DNA of 37,203 nucleotides from an uncultured Erysipelotrichaceae bacterium (GCA_902777015.1 CACYSA010000020.1:1-37203), one strand, 5' to 3'. Shown: positions 15,845-24,985, numbered from the stretch's first letter. Numbers and translations: made by a program. The notes: a model not told the origin generated them from the sequence alone.

Positions 15845-17060
15845 AGAAATTAGAAAACAATTTCCAATGTTAAATAGCGATATCAAGATGCAAAATAAGC
15901 CTCTTGTTTTCCTTGATAACTGTTCTACTACATTCAAACCACAACGCGTTATCGATGCAATGAATAATTATTATTATAGATTTAATAGTAATTCTCATCG
16001 TGGCGATTATGACTTATCTTACCAAGTAGATGTCATGATTGAGGAAGCTAGAAAAGAAGTTGCTTCTTTAGTTAACGCCGACACTAATGAAGTGGTTTTT
16101 ACTGATGGGGCGACAGGTGCTTTAAACTTAGTAGCGTATGGCTATGGTTTAAAATATCTCAAAAAGGGCGATGAAATTATTCTTTCTGTCGCAGAACATG
16201 CTTCAAATGTCCTTCCTTGGTTTAGAATTGCCGATCTTACTGGTGCGGTCATTAAATATATGGATATCGAAGACGGTAAGTTATTAGCGAAGAACTTAAA
16301 AAGGGTCATAACTAAGAATACAAAAATCGTTTCTTTAGCGCATGTTGGTAATGTCTTAGGTTATGTCGCAGATGTTAAAGAATTTGCCAAGATTGCTCAT
16401 GAAAATTGTGCGATTATGGTCGTTGATGGAGCACAGTCCGTACCACACTTAAAAACTGATTTTAAGGACCTTGGTATTGATTTTCTTGCTTTTTCCGCTC
16501 ATAAAATGTGTGGTCCAACAGGTGTTGGAGCATTAGTTGGTAAATATGAATTATTAAAAGACATGGATCCATTTGTCACCGGTGGTGGCATGAATTCTAT
16601 TTTCAAAAAAGATGGTAGTGTTGATTATCGTTTACCACCTTATAAATTCGAAGCTGGAACACTTAATATCGCTGGTATTTTAGGCTTTGGTGAAGCTGTT
16701 AAATTCATTAAAGAAATTGGCGTTGATAACATTCATCAACATGACCAAGAATTAATCGATTACGCTATCGAAAAGCTTAAAGATTATGACAATATCATTA
16801 TCTATAACAAAGATGCTAGAAACGGCATTTTAACATTCAATATCAAAGGTGTTTTCCCACAAGATGAATCAACTTTACTTAATTACAAAGGTATTGCTAT
16901 TCGTTCTGGTGAGCACTGCGCTAAATTATTGGACAATTACTTAGATACAAAAGCGACATGCAGAATGTCGACTTACTTATATACAGATAAAAAAGACATC
17001 GATACTTTCATCGATGCAATTATTAATGGAGGTGACATTTTAGATGCCTACTTTAACTAA
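15831..17060 (+). CDS. sufS: cysteine desulfurase SufS
   Basis: A 409-residue PLP enzyme that takes sulfur from cysteine. The PLP lysine is K225 in FSAHKMCGPTG, and the active-site cysteine is C363 in RSGEHCAKLL, in the short-loop class II (SufS) context. HRGDYDLS near 57 is the substrate-loop region. The ATG at 15831 is chosen because AAAGGAGA sits 7 bases upstream; it overlaps the sufD end by 14 bases. It hands persulfide to SufU, encoded next. Full length and all key residues are present. Confidence 0.97.
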   Translation: MYDVKEIRKQFPMLNSDIKMQNKPLVFLDNCSTTFKPQRVIDAMNNYYYRFNSNSHRGDYDLSYQVDVMIEEARKEVASLVNADTNEVVFTDGATGALNLVAYGYGLKYLKKGDEIILSVAEHASNVLPWFRIADLTGAVIKYMDIEDGKLLAKNLKRVITKNTKIVSLAHVGNVLGYVADVKEFAKIAHENCAIMVVDGAQSVPHLKTDFKDLGIDFLAFSAHKMCGPTGVGALVGKYELLKDMDPFVTGGGMNSIFKKDGSVDYRLPPYKFEAGTLNIAGILGFGEAVKFIKEIGVDNIHQHDQELIDYAIEKLKDYDNIIIYNKDARNGILTFNIKGVFPQDESTLLNYKGIAIRSGEHCAKLLDNYLDTKATCRMSTYLYTDKKDIDTFIDAIINGGDILDAYFN

Positions 17061-17472
17061 CGATATGATGAGATCAATCATCATGGACCATTATTCTGAT
17101 CCACAAAATAAACATCAACCACCTCATGATGGCTATGAAAAAGTTCATATGCATTCTGATAACTGCATTGATGATTTAGATATTTTCTTATTAGTCAAAG
17201 ATAACATTATTGATGATGCTTGCTTTGATGGTACAGCTTGTACAATCTCTACTTCAAGCACCGATATTATGTGCGATTTACTAAGAGGAAAAGAAATATC
17301 TAAAGGTAGAAAGATTATTGATGCTTTCCATCATATGATGCGTGAAGAAGAATTTGATGAATCTTTATTAGATGAGGCAATTGTTTTCATTAACACTAGT
17401 AAACAAGCTGCCAGAATTAGATGTGCGACCATTGGTTGGAACGCTGCAGAAGAGATTCTAAAGGGTAAATAA
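17044..17472 (+). CDS. sufU: zinc-dependent sulfurtransferase SufU
   Basis: A 142-residue SufU that accepts sulfur from SufS. The zinc ligands expected in the family can be placed at C41, D43 (NCIDD), C66 (GTACTIS) and C127 (RIRCATIGW). The insertion between the second and third ligands that separates SufU from IscU is present ([12 protein letters not shown]). GGAGG lies 10 bases before the ATG, which overlaps the sufS end by 17 bases. sufB follows after one base. Confidence 0.95.
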   Translation: MPTLTNDMMRSIIMDHYSDPQNKHQPPHDGYEKVHMHSDNCIDDLDIFLLVKDNIIDDACFDGTACTISTSSTDIMCDLLRGKEISKGRKIIDAFHHMMREEEFDESLLDEAIVFINTSKQAARIRCATIGWNAAEEILKGK

Positions 17473-17473
17473 T

Positions 17474-18874
17474 ATGTCAAAAGACGAAGTTAAATTCCAA
17501 GAAGATTATAAATACGGTTTTAAAGATGAAGATACTTCCATTGTTAAAACTGGAATCGGTCTTAGTGAGGATGTTGTTAGGCAAATATCCAAATTAAAAA
17601 ACGAACCAGAATGGATGCTTGAATTCCGTCTTAAAGCTTTAAGAGCGTTTGAAAAAATGCCAATGCCTTCTTATGGTCCAGATTTATCATTATTAGATTT
17701 TGATTCTTATACATACTTTACTCGTATGGCAAATAAAGAAACAAAATCATGGGAAGAAGTTCCTGAAACTGTTAAAAACACTTTCCAAAAATTAGGTATT
17801 CCAGAAGCTGAACAAAAATATCTCGCTGGTGTATCCACTCAATATGAATCTGAAGTTGTTTACCATAACATGCTTAAAGAAGTAGAAGAAAAAGGTGTTA
17901 TTTTCCTTTCTACTGATATGGGTTTACAACTTTACCCAGAATTATTTAAAAAATATTTTGGTACAGTAGTGCCAATTATGGATAACAAATTTTCCGCGTT
18001 AAACGGCGCTTGTTGGTCTGGTGGTTCTTTCGTTTATGTGCCAAAAGGCGTGCATTTAGAAAAACCGTTACAGTCATATTTCAGAATCAATAATGAGAAG
18101 TCAGGTCAATTTGAAAGAACTTTAATCATTGTTGATGAAGGTGCAGACGTTCATTACGTCGAAGGCTGTACCGCTCCAACATATTCAAAAGAATCATTAC
18201 ACTCTGGTGTTGTGGAAATAGTTGTTTTAAAGAACGCTAAATGCCGTTATTCAACTGTTCAAAACTGGAGCACAAATATTGTTAATCTAGTTACTCAAAG
18301 AGCTATCTGCTATGAAGGTGCTTCTATGGACTGGATTGATGGTAACGTTGGTTCAGGTAGAAATATGAAATATCCAGCTGTCATTTTAGCGGGTGAAGGT
18401 GCTAATGGCACATGTATCTCTATTGCCGTTGCTGGTAAAGATCAATATCAAGATGCTGGTTCAAGAATGATCCATTTAGCGCCAAATACATCTTCCACAA
18501 TTATTTCTAAATCAATTGTCAAAGGTGGTGGTACCGCTAATTATCGTGGTACTGTCAGAATGATGAAAAATGCTACTAACTGCCGTAGCCATGTTGAATG
18601 TGACACTTTGATTTTAGATGAAAAATCTTATAGTGATACCATTCCAAATAATGAAGTTAAAAATAACACTTCATATATCGAACATGAAGCGACTGTGAGT
18701 AAAATATCTGAGGACCAATTATTCTATTTGATGTCACGTGGTATTTCCGAAAAAGATGCCACTCAAATGATTATCATGGGATTCATTGAACCATTCAGTA
18801 AAGAACTCCCAATGGAATATGCGGTTGAACTCAATCAACTTATTAAAATGGATATGGAAGGTAGTGTCGGTTAA
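17474..18874 (+). CDS. sufB: Fe-S scaffold protein SufB
   Basis: A 466-residue full-length SufB. It has the family block [19 protein letters not shown], the VEGCTAP segment, [12 protein letters not shown] with the likely cluster/sulfur Cys, and [21 protein letters not shown] at the end. With SufC and SufD it forms the scaffold on which [4Fe-4S] clusters are built and passed to clients; Nth and MiaB in this window are such clients. Its stop overlaps the mnmG start (TAATG), so suf and mnmG are translationally linked. Confidence 0.97.
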   Translation: MSKDEVKFQEDYKYGFKDEDTSIVKTGIGLSEDVVRQISKLKNEPEWMLEFRLKALRAFEKMPMPSYGPDLSLLDFDSYTYFTRMANKETKSWEEVPETVKNTFQKLGIPEAEQKYLAGVSTQYESEVVYHNMLKEVEEKGVIFLSTDMGLQLYPELFKKYFGTVVPIMDNKFSALNGACWSGGSFVYVPKGVHLEKPLQSYFRINNEKSGQFERTLIIVDEGADVHYVEGCTAPTYSKESLHSGVVEIVVLKNAKCRYSTVQNWSTNIVNLVTQRAICYEGASMDWIDGNVGSGRNMKYPAVILAGEGANGTCISIAVAGKDQYQDAGSRMIHLAPNTSSTIISKSIVKGGGTANYRGTVRMMKNATNCRSHVECDTLILDEKSYSDTIPNNEVKNNTSYIEHEATVSKISEDQLFYLMSRGISEKDATQMIIMGFIEPFSKELPMEYAVELNQLIKMDMEGSVG

Positions 18875-20751
18875 TGTTTGATTACGATGTAATTGTTGTT
18901 GGTGGTGGGCATGCAGGTTTAGAGGCCGCTTTTGCTTGTGCTCACCTAAATAAGAAGACATTACTTTTAACCTTAAATAAGAAAATGCTTGGTAACATGC
19001 CATGCAATCCTTCTATCGGTGGTTCCGCGAAAGGAATTGTCGTTAGAGAAATCGATGCCTTAGGTGGCATGATGGGTAAAGCTGCTGATCATCATTATTT
19101 ACAAATGAAGATGCTCAATACTGGTAAAGGACCTGGTGTACAATGCCTAAGAGCACAGCAAGATAAATTAGAATATCCAAAATATTGGTCAGAATTAACT
19201 GCCCAAACTGAAAACCTTACTGTTGAAGAAGGAATGGTTACTGCGTTAATCGTAGAAAACGCTGCAATTCAAGGGGTAATTTTGGAAAACGGCGCAAAAC
19301 TCCATTCAAAATGTGTAATTTTAACAACTGGCACATATATGCAAAGCCAGATTTTCCGTGGCCATGAAATCAAAGATGAAGGCCCAGATGGTGAAAAACC
19401 TTCCATTGGTTTATCTCCATTTTTAAAGAGCATTGGAGTGGATATATTCCGTCTTAAAACAGGTACCCCTCCAAGAATCAAAAGAGACTCAATTGACTTT
19501 AGTAAAGCCTCTGTTCAACCAGGCACAAATAGACGTCTTGCTTTCTCCTATGACACAACTGAATTCATTCCTATTGAAGAGCAAGAACCATGCTATTTGG
19601 TTTACACTACACCAAAGACACACGAAATCATTAGAGCGCACCTAAAAGACTCCGCTTTATTTGGTGGTGCGGTGACTGGTGTTGGCCCAAGATATTGCCC
19701 ATCAATTGAATCCAAAATTGTGACTTTTGCTGATAAAGAAAGACATCAATTATTCTTAGAACCAGAGTCTCGCTATACTGACTCAATCTATTTACAAGGC
19801 TTCTCAACTTCCATGCCAACTGACGTACAAGAAGAAATGGTTCGTTCATTACCAGGTTTTGAAAACGCTGTGTTTTTGAAATATGCTTATGCGATTGAAT
19901 ATGACGCTATTAGGACAGAAGAATATGGTCCAAATCTAGAAATCAAAAAATGGCCAGGATTATTTATCGGTGGTCAAATATGTGGTACATCTGGTTATGA
20001 AGAAGCTGCTGCTCTTGGCTTAATGGCGGGTATTAATGCTTCTCGTAAAATTGATAATTTAGAACCATTAATTTTAAGAAGAGATCAAGCCTACATCGGT
20101 GTCATGATTGATGACCTTGTTACTAAAGGAACTGAAGAACCATATCGACTCATGTCTTCAAGAGCGGAATTCCGTTTAATCTTAAGACATGATAACGCTG
20201 ATATGAGATTAACTGAAATCGGTCATGATATTGGTTTAATTAAAGAAGATAGATATCAAAGATTTACAAATAAAGTTAATAACATCAATAAAGCCATCGA
20301 AATACTCAAGAGTGTTTATCTTGGTAGTAGAAAAGATGTTAACGATTATTTAGCGAGTGTTAATTCCAATTTATTAACTGGTGGTATTCAAACTTTTGAA
20401 TTATTAAAAAGGCCAGAAGTCTCTTATGTTGATTTAATTCAATTTATTCCAGAACTAAAAGATATTACTTTAGATGAATTCGCTATTGAAGAAGTGGAAA
20501 TCATCGCTAAATATGAAGGTTACATTATTAAGCAAATTAGAGAAGCGAAGAATATGACTAAGTTAGAAGAAATGAAAATCCCAAGTGATATGGATTTCTT
20601 AAATATGGATGGCTTAGCTTTAGAAGCAAGAGAAAAACTAAATAAAGTTAAACCTTTAACTGTGGGACAAGCATCACGTATCTCTGGTGTGAATCCTAGC
20701 GATGTTAGTGTTTTGATATTTAACGTGAGGAAGGTGACTCATAATGGATAA
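18874..20751 (+). CDS. mnmG: tRNA uridine-5-carboxymethylaminomethyl modification enzyme MnmG
   Basis: A 625-residue FAD enzyme that with MnmE installs (c)mnm5 on U34 of several tRNAs. The FAD-binding GGGHAG is at residues 10-15, followed by NPSIGGSAKG, KTGTPPRI, SRYTDSIYLQGFSTSMP and GGQICGTSGYEEAAALGL, all family hallmarks. The length is normal. It has no promoter of its own: its ATG shares a base with the sufB stop. rsmG overlaps its 3' end by 8 bases, the common mnmG-rsmG pairing, but mnmE is not in the window. Attachment to suf rather than to mnmE is unusual. Confidence 0.97.
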   Translation: MFDYDVIVVGGGHAGLEAAFACAHLNKKTLLLTLNKKMLGNMPCNPSIGGSAKGIVVREIDALGGMMGKAADHHYLQMKMLNTGKGPGVQCLRAQQDKLEYPKYWSELTAQTENLTVEEGMVTALIVENAAIQGVILENGAKLHSKCVILTTGTYMQSQIFRGHEIKDEGPDGEKPSIGLSPFLKSIGVDIFRLKTGTPPRIKRDSIDFSKASVQPGTNRRLAFSYDTTEFIPIEEQEPCYLVYTTPKTHEIIRAHLKDSALFGGAVTGVGPRYCPSIESKIVTFADKERHQLFLEPESRYTDSIYLQGFSTSMPTDVQEEMVRSLPGFENAVFLKYAYAIEYDAIRTEEYGPNLEIKKWPGLFIGGQICGTSGYEEAAALGLMAGINASRKIDNLEPLILRRDQAYIGVMIDDLVTKGTEEPYRLMSSRAEFRLILRHDNADMRLTEIGHDIGLIKEDRYQRFTNKVNNINKAIEILKSVYLGSRKDVNDYLASVNSNLLTGGIQTFELLKRPEVSYVDLIQFIPELKDITLDEFAIEEVEIIAKYEGYIIKQIREAKNMTKLEEMKIPSDMDFLNMDGLALEAREKLNKVKPLTVGQASRISGVNPSDVSVLIFNVRKVTHNG

Positions 20752-21445
20752 GTCATTATTTTTAGAAGAATTAAATAAACGTGGTATCCAATGTGATGAC
20801 AAACAAGCCGATAAACTTTTTGACTTTATGCATCATGTTTTAAAAACAAATGAAGAATTCAATCTCACTGCGATTAAAGATGAAAGTTCATTCGTGGAGA
20901 AAATGATTTTCGATTGTGCTTTATTGCTCAATAATCAAAAGTTTGAAGATCTCGATATCGTTGATATTGGAGCGGGTGCGGGCTTCCCAAGCGTGGTCCT
21001 TTCTATACTTTCTCCAAAGACACATATCATTGCTTTAGATAGTACTTCAAAGAAAATAGATTTCATTAATAAATACGCTCAAGAAAATGGCTTAAACATC
21101 ACCGGAATTAGTACCCGTGCCGAAGATTTTGCCAAAAATAACCGTGATAAATATATGGTTGTAACCGCAAGAGCGGTAGCCCATTTACGTATCTTAATTG
21201 AACTCGCTTTACCAATGCTTAAAGTGGGTGGTATCTTTATCGCTATGAAAGGTCCAGGCTTCGAACAAGAAATCGAAGAATCTAAAGGCGCATTAAAGAA
21301 ATTAAAAGGCAAGATTGATTATATTTATGAAGATCAATTACCTGAATCGAAAGAAAACCGTTCCTTTATATATATTAAAAAGGTAGGGGAAACACCCACA
21401 AAATACCCACGTTTATATGGGGAAATAAAAAATAAAGCATTATAG
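20744..21445 (+). CDS. rsmG: 16S rRNA (guanine-527-N7)-methyltransferase RsmG
   Basis: A 233-residue Rossmann methyltransferase. The SAM loop is VDIGAGAGFPSVVLSI, followed by ALDSTSKKIDFI, and the family motifs VTARAVAHLRILIELALP and GPGFEQEIEE. It methylates G527 in the 530 loop of 16S rRNA. GAGGAAGG precedes the ATG, which overlaps mnmG. It is the last gene of the suf-mnmG-rsmG unit; no hairpin terminator is visible before the riboswitch promoter. Confidence 0.95.
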   Translation: MDKSLFLEELNKRGIQCDDKQADKLFDFMHHVLKTNEEFNLTAIKDESSFVEKMIFDCALLLNNQKFEDLDIVDIGAGAGFPSVVLSILSPKTHIIALDSTSKKIDFINKYAQENGLNITGISTRAEDFAKNNRDKYMVVTARAVAHLRILIELALPMLKVGGIFIAMKGPGFEQEIEESKGALKKLKGKIDYIYEDQLPESKENRSFIYIKKVGETPTKYPRLYGEIKNKAL

Positions 21446-21469
21446 TATTTTATTTACTAAATAAGAGTA

Positions 21470-21475
21470 TATAAT
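21470..21475 (+). promoter_or_regulatory. -10 box of the ribU transcript
   Basis: TATAAT lies 8 bases before the start of the FMN aptamer, consistent with a transcript beginning near 21482. The -35 is poor. Confidence 0.6.
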
Positions 21476-21482
21476 AGTAATC

Positions 21483-21585
21483 ACTTCAGGGCAGCGAAAA
21501 GCGACCGGCGGTAAACCCCGCGAGCCTAATAGGGCAGGAACTTGTGAAATTCAAGTGGCGACAGTAAAGTCTGGATGAAAGAAGT
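21483..21585 (+). promoter_or_regulatory. FMN riboswitch (RFN element) aptamer
   Basis: The conserved RFN blocks appear in order: CTTCAGGGCAG, GCGACCGGCGGT, AGCCTAATAGGGCAGG, GGCGACAGTAAAGTCTGG and GATGAAAGAAG. ACTTC (21483-21487) and GAAGT (21581-21585) close P1. FMN binding should switch off the riboflavin transporter downstream. Confidence 0.96.
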
Positions 21586-21593
21586 AGTTTTTT

Positions 21594-21619
21594 AAGGCCT
21601 TGGGAAAGGTCTATTTTTT
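21594..21619 (+). terminator. riboswitch expression-platform terminator abutting the ribU start
   Basis: AAGGCCTT pairs with AAAGGTCT around GG, then A and six Ts run directly into the ATG at 21620. The 3' arm also contains the SD-like GGGAAAGG, so the hairpin could block both elongation and ribosome access. Confidence 0.85.
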
Positions 21620-22378
21620 ATGAACAAGATAAGAAAACCTAGTGAAATTATCACTAGAATTGCCACTCTTGCTGTCTTGTCAGCATTAGGTGCAGTATTA
21701 ATGGCGTTCGTTAAGATTCCTGACCCATTTGCTCCATGGTTAGAAATTGAAATTAGCGAAATTGTCACTATCATTGGCTATGCTTTATATGGTTTACCAG
21801 GTGGTGCACTTGTTGCCATTATTAAAACAGGACTAAAGTTATTATTTGTCGGAACATCAAGCAATTTCTTAGGTGAATTGACTGCGATTATCGCATCACT
21901 CATGTTTATTGTGGGTATGTTTATAACCAGCCGTTTAAAATGGTTTAAAAAAGGTATTGGTTTCCGTATTATTGCTTACTTTGTTATCAGTATTTTAGTG
22001 GCAGTGACGATGACATTATTAAACGCCATCTTCATTACTCCTTCATATATGACGATATACGCAAATCCTCCACGTTTATCAACTTGCTTTGAAGATGGAA
22101 TGACTTTAAAAGTTTATGACTATCTAGCAAAACTAGTTGGTCTTAAAACAGGAGTGGAAGGAGCTTGGCCATATGTTGGTGTTATTAGTTTAATTTATTT
22201 CCCATTTAATTTATTAAAGGTTGTAATCTGCTTTGCTATTTATGAAATATTATTCAATAGATTAATTTTTATCTTTATGAGAAGATCAGAATTTTTCCAA
22301 AAATGGTTTGTGGGAAATATCTTTACTAAAAAAGAAGAAACTAAACAAGAACAACCAGCAGTGGAAGAAGAGCAATAA
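21620..22378 (+). CDS. ribU: riboflavin ECF transporter S component RibU
   Basis: A 252-residue membrane protein with five or six hydrophobic segments. The N-terminal part reads like RibU/FmnP: a first helix TLAVLSALGAVLMAF, then PWLEIEISEIVTIIGYALYGLPGGALVAIIKTGLKLL and SSNFLGELTAII. The FMN riboswitch directly upstream supports riboflavin as substrate. As an S component it needs the shared EcfA/A'/T module, which is not in this window. It is about 60 residues longer than B. subtilis RibU because of an insert near residues 145-175 and an acidic/basic C-terminal tail (KKEETKQEQ). Confidence 0.94.
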   Translation: MNKIRKPSEIITRIATLAVLSALGAVLMAFVKIPDPFAPWLEIEISEIVTIIGYALYGLPGGALVAIIKTGLKLLFVGTSSNFLGELTAIIASLMFIVGMFITSRLKWFKKGIGFRIIAYFVISILVAVTMTLLNAIFITPSYMTIYANPPRLSTCFEDGMTLKVYDYLAKLVGLKTGVEGAWPYVGVISLIYFPFNLLKVVICFAIYEILFNRLIFIFMRRSEFFQKWFVGNIFTKKEETKQEQPAVEEEQ

Positions 22379-22390
22379 AAAGAGCACAAA

Positions 22391-22420
22391 AAAACTAGGT
22401 CAATCAAGGCCTAGTTTTTT
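22391..22420. terminator. bidirectional terminator after ribU
   Basis: AACTAGG (22393-22399) pairs with CCTAGTT (22410-22416), with Ts after it on the plus strand and As before it that give Ts on the minus strand. It ends ribU and also lies just past the minus-strand ferredoxin fragment. Confidence 0.88.
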
Positions 22421-22428
22421 GTTGTATC

Positions 22429-22533
22429 TTACTCTTCAACAGAGATTGCACCAACTGGGCATACGCCAACTGCGTCTTCATCAGCTTCGCCTGTAATTGG
22501 AGCGGCTGGACCTTCATCAGAGAATTTAGAAAA
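22429..22533 (-). pseudogene. ferredoxin remnant (C-terminal part only)
   Basis: On the minus strand a 34-codon frame between a TAA at 22534-22536 and a TAA at 22429-22431 reads KFSDEGPAAPITGEADEDA, then VGVCPVGAISVEE. This is the unmistakable second half of a small bacterial 4Fe-4S ferredoxin, ending in the last cluster cysteine (CPVGAI). The N-terminal CxxCxxC part is absent upstream in any frame I can read, and no start codon remains in the frame. In B. subtilis fer lies close to ribU, so this is probably a decayed ancestral gene in place. An out-of-frame ATG near 22518 opens another short frame that does not look coding. Confidence 0.8.
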
Positions 22534-22607
22534 TTATACCTTAAAGGCAACTATTTTCAATAGGAAGGCATTATTTTGCAAAAATAGTCAATTTTTATTC
22601 AAAAAGA

Positions 22608-22626
22608 ATTCTAATTAAATTAGAAT
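22608..22626. promoter_or_regulatory. perfect 19-base palindrome over a possible promoter
   Basis: ATTCTAATT-A-AATTAGAAT is a perfect 9-1-9 inverted repeat. Its right arm contains TAGAAT (22621-22626), a possible -10 with TTCAAA 17 bases upstream, so it could be an operator controlling the 22646 operon. It does not fit the Fur/PerR consensus. Confidence 0.4.
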
Positions 22627-22645
22627 ATATAAGATCGGACTATTT

Positions 22646-22948
22646 ATGAGCGAAACAAGATTAGAAAAATATAAAAAATATCGTCAATCAATTAATGAAT
22701 TCAAGTCGATTAGTAACGAACCTGAATCTATTCAATATAGAGAAAAAAGCGTTGTTAACGATAAGATGAACACAACATCCACTCTTCCTTTGGAAGAAGT
22801 TTTAGGCAAAGTCGACGAACAACAAGAGGAACAACCAAAGCGCGTTATTACTAGAAAACTAGTAATGATTATTTGCTTATCTCTTATTGGTGTCGCTTTA
22901 ATCGCTGGTATTATCATTTTTGCTATATTTGCTTTCGGAGGAAAATAA
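22646..22948 (+). CDS. small single-TM membrane protein, unknown
   Basis: A 100-residue protein. Residues 1-65 are hydrophilic and charged (ETRLEKYKKYRQS, PLEEVLGKVDEQQEEQ), followed by one strong membrane helix at about 71-96 (LVMIICLSLIGVALIAGIII) and the short end FAFGGK. There is no signal peptide, so it should be tail-anchored with the N-terminus in the cytoplasm. There is no clear SD; the start lies about 20 bases past a possible -10. It is one base from cmk and part of the cmk-der operon. I do not recognise the family, and no function is assigned. Confidence 0.75.
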   Translation: MSETRLEKYKKYRQSINEFKSISNEPESIQYREKSVVNDKMNTTSTLPLEEVLGKVDEQQEEQPKRVITRKLVMIICLSLIGVALIAGIIIFAIFAFGGK

Positions 22949-22949
22949 T

Positions 22950-23618
22950 ATGAAAGTCGCTGTTGCTATTGACGGTCCTGCCGCTGCTGGAAAATCAACC
23001 ATCGCTAAGAAAGTTGCTCTTATGAGAGGCTTTACATACATTGATACAGGCGCTATGTATCGTGCTTTCACTTGGTATTGTTTACAAAAAGGTGTTAACT
23101 GCCAAGATGAAGCTGCTTGTGTCGCTTTAATTCCAGAAGTAAATATTGAATTAAAACCAGGCTACGTTGTTTTATGCAATGGCGTCGACGTTTCTAAACC
23201 AATTAGAGGCACAGATGTTTCTGGTAATGTTTCTTATATTGCTTCATATAAAGATATTCGTCTTGCTTTGGTTGAACTTCAAAGAAAGATGGCGGAAAAA
23301 GATTCTGTCATTATGGATGGAAGAGATATTGGTACATATGTTTTACCAAACGCTGAAGTCAAAATCTTCCAAGTTGCATCAGTTGAAAAAAGAGCGGAAC
23401 GCCGCTATTTAGAAAACCAAGAAAAAGGCATTCCATGTACCTATGAAGATATCGTAGCCGATGTTGAAAAAAGAGACTACATTGATTCACATCGTGCCTT
23501 CGCTCCACTTAAACCTGCACCAGATGCTATTCATTTAGATACATCTGATTTATCTATTGATGAAGTTGTTGAAGAAGTAAACAAAATCATTGATCAAAAA
23601 CTCGCGGAGAAAAAATAA
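22950..23618 (+). CDS. cmk: cytidylate kinase
   Basis: A 222-residue P-loop kinase phosphorylating CMP/dCMP. The P-loop is GPAAAGKST (residues 9-17), followed by the CMP kinase hallmarks YIDTGAMYRA, VIMDGRDIGTYVLPNAEVKIF and RAERRYLE. The ATG at 22950 is chosen because GGAGG lies 8 bases upstream; the longer frame begins with TTG inside the preceding gene. der follows with an overlapping TAATG, and cmk-der adjacency is frequent in Firmicutes. Confidence 0.97.
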   Translation: MKVAVAIDGPAAAGKSTIAKKVALMRGFTYIDTGAMYRAFTWYCLQKGVNCQDEAACVALIPEVNIELKPGYVVLCNGVDVSKPIRGTDVSGNVSYIASYKDIRLALVELQRKMAEKDSVIMDGRDIGTYVLPNAEVKIFQVASVEKRAERRYLENQEKGIPCTYEDIVADVEKRDYIDSHRAFAPLKPAPDAIHLDTSDLSIDEVVEEVNKIIDQKLAEKK

Positions 23619-24940
23619 TGGCTCAAGGAATCGTTGCAATCGTTGGCTCACCTAACGTCGGTAAATCGACAATTTTTAATCGTATGATTGGTGAAAGACA
23701 TGCGATTGTTGACGATGAAATGGGTATTACACGTGATAGATTATATGGACAATGTGAATGGTTAGGCCATAAATTTTCATTAATCGATACTGGTGGTATT
23801 GAAATTGTTAATAGACCATTCCAAGAACAAATCCGTATGCAAGCTGAAATTGCCATAAATGAGGCAGACGTGATAGTGTTTGTGACTGATGGCAAGCTTG
23901 GTATTACCACTGATGATAGAGTGGTGACAACTATTTTAAGAAAAGTCAAAAAACCAATTATTTTAGCAGTTAATAAAATAGATGAAGGCTCCCATATGGC
24001 GGACGCTCAAGAATTCTATGGTCTTGGATTAGGAGAACCTCACGTTGTTTCTGGTGCACATGGCATCGGAATCGGTGACATCCTTAATGAAATCGTAAAA
24101 TATCTACCTGAAAATAACGAGGAATTAGAAGAAGATAAAGTCACATTCTGCGTTGTTGGTAGACCTAATGTTGGTAAATCATCCTTGGCTAACGCTATTC
24201 TTAATCAAGATAGAGTTATTGTTAGTAATATTTCTGGTACAACAAGAGACTCAATTGATACTCCATTTAATAGAAACGGTAAAAACTATTTAGTTATTGA
24301 TACTGCTGGTTTAAAGAAACGTGGAAAAATCTACGAATCAATTGATAAGTATTCAGCGATTCGCGCTCTTAAGGCGATTGAAAGAAGTGAAATTGTTTTA
24401 TTAGTGCTTGATGGTAAAGAAGGCATCACAGAACAAGATAAGCACGTTATTCAATACGCTACTGATTTACATAAAGCAATCATCATTGTCGTTAATAAAT
24501 GGGACTTAGTCGATAAGCAAACTAATACCATGTCCGACTATGTGAAGATTATTAGAGATGAATATAAGTTCTTAGACTACGCTCCAGTTGTCTTCGTTTC
24601 TGCTTTAAAGAAACAAAGATTGGACACATTATTTGAAACACTTGATAGCGTACACGAAGCATATTACACACGTATCAAGACAAGCTTATTAAATGAAGTT
24701 ATGCAAGATGCTCAAGTCATGAATCAAGCACCTAATTTCAATGGCGGAAGATTAAAGATTTTATATGCTTCTCAAGTGAGCAGTGCACCCCCAACAATTG
24801 TCCTATTTGTGAACGATCCTAACTACATGCACTTCTCATATGAGCGTTATATCGAAAATAGATTGAGGGATACATTCAATTTTGACGGAACGCCGATTAG
24901 AATTGTTTTGAAGAAACGTTCGGGCTCTCAAAAAGAATAA
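23618..24940 (+). CDS. der: ribosome-assembly GTPase Der (EngA)
   Basis: A 440-residue protein with two tandem G domains. The first has GSPNVGKS (10-17), DTGG and NKID; the second has GRPNVGKSS near 183, DTAGLKKR and NKWD. A C-terminal KH-like domain (about 355-435) follows. Der acts in 50S subunit maturation. The length matches B. subtilis EngA. It overlaps the cmk stop by one base and is the last gene before the hup promoter. Confidence 0.97.
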   Translation: MAQGIVAIVGSPNVGKSTIFNRMIGERHAIVDDEMGITRDRLYGQCEWLGHKFSLIDTGGIEIVNRPFQEQIRMQAEIAINEADVIVFVTDGKLGITTDDRVVTTILRKVKKPIILAVNKIDEGSHMADAQEFYGLGLGEPHVVSGAHGIGIGDILNEIVKYLPENNEELEEDKVTFCVVGRPNVGKSSLANAILNQDRVIVSNISGTTRDSIDTPFNRNGKNYLVIDTAGLKKRGKIYESIDKYSAIRALKAIERSEIVLLVLDGKEGITEQDKHVIQYATDLHKAIIIVVNKWDLVDKQTNTMSDYVKIIRDEYKFLDYAPVVFVSALKKQRLDTLFETLDSVHEAYYTRIKTSLLNEVMQDAQVMNQAPNFNGGRLKILYASQVSSAPPTIVLFVNDPNYMHFSYERYIENRLRDTFNFDGTPIRIVLKKRSGSQKE

Positions 24941-24985
24941 ATCTCGACAAACACGAAAAAAAATACTAGTTTTTTGTTTTTGCCG

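Noticed and set aside
22308..22496. 62-codon plus-strand frame after ribU
   Set aside because: It runs out of frame through the ribU end and the terminator, and is the shadow of the minus-strand ferredoxin fragment.
22608..22626. Fur or PerR box
   Set aside because: The centre reads ATT-A-AAT, the reverse of the AAT-N-ATT centre of the Fur/PerR family.
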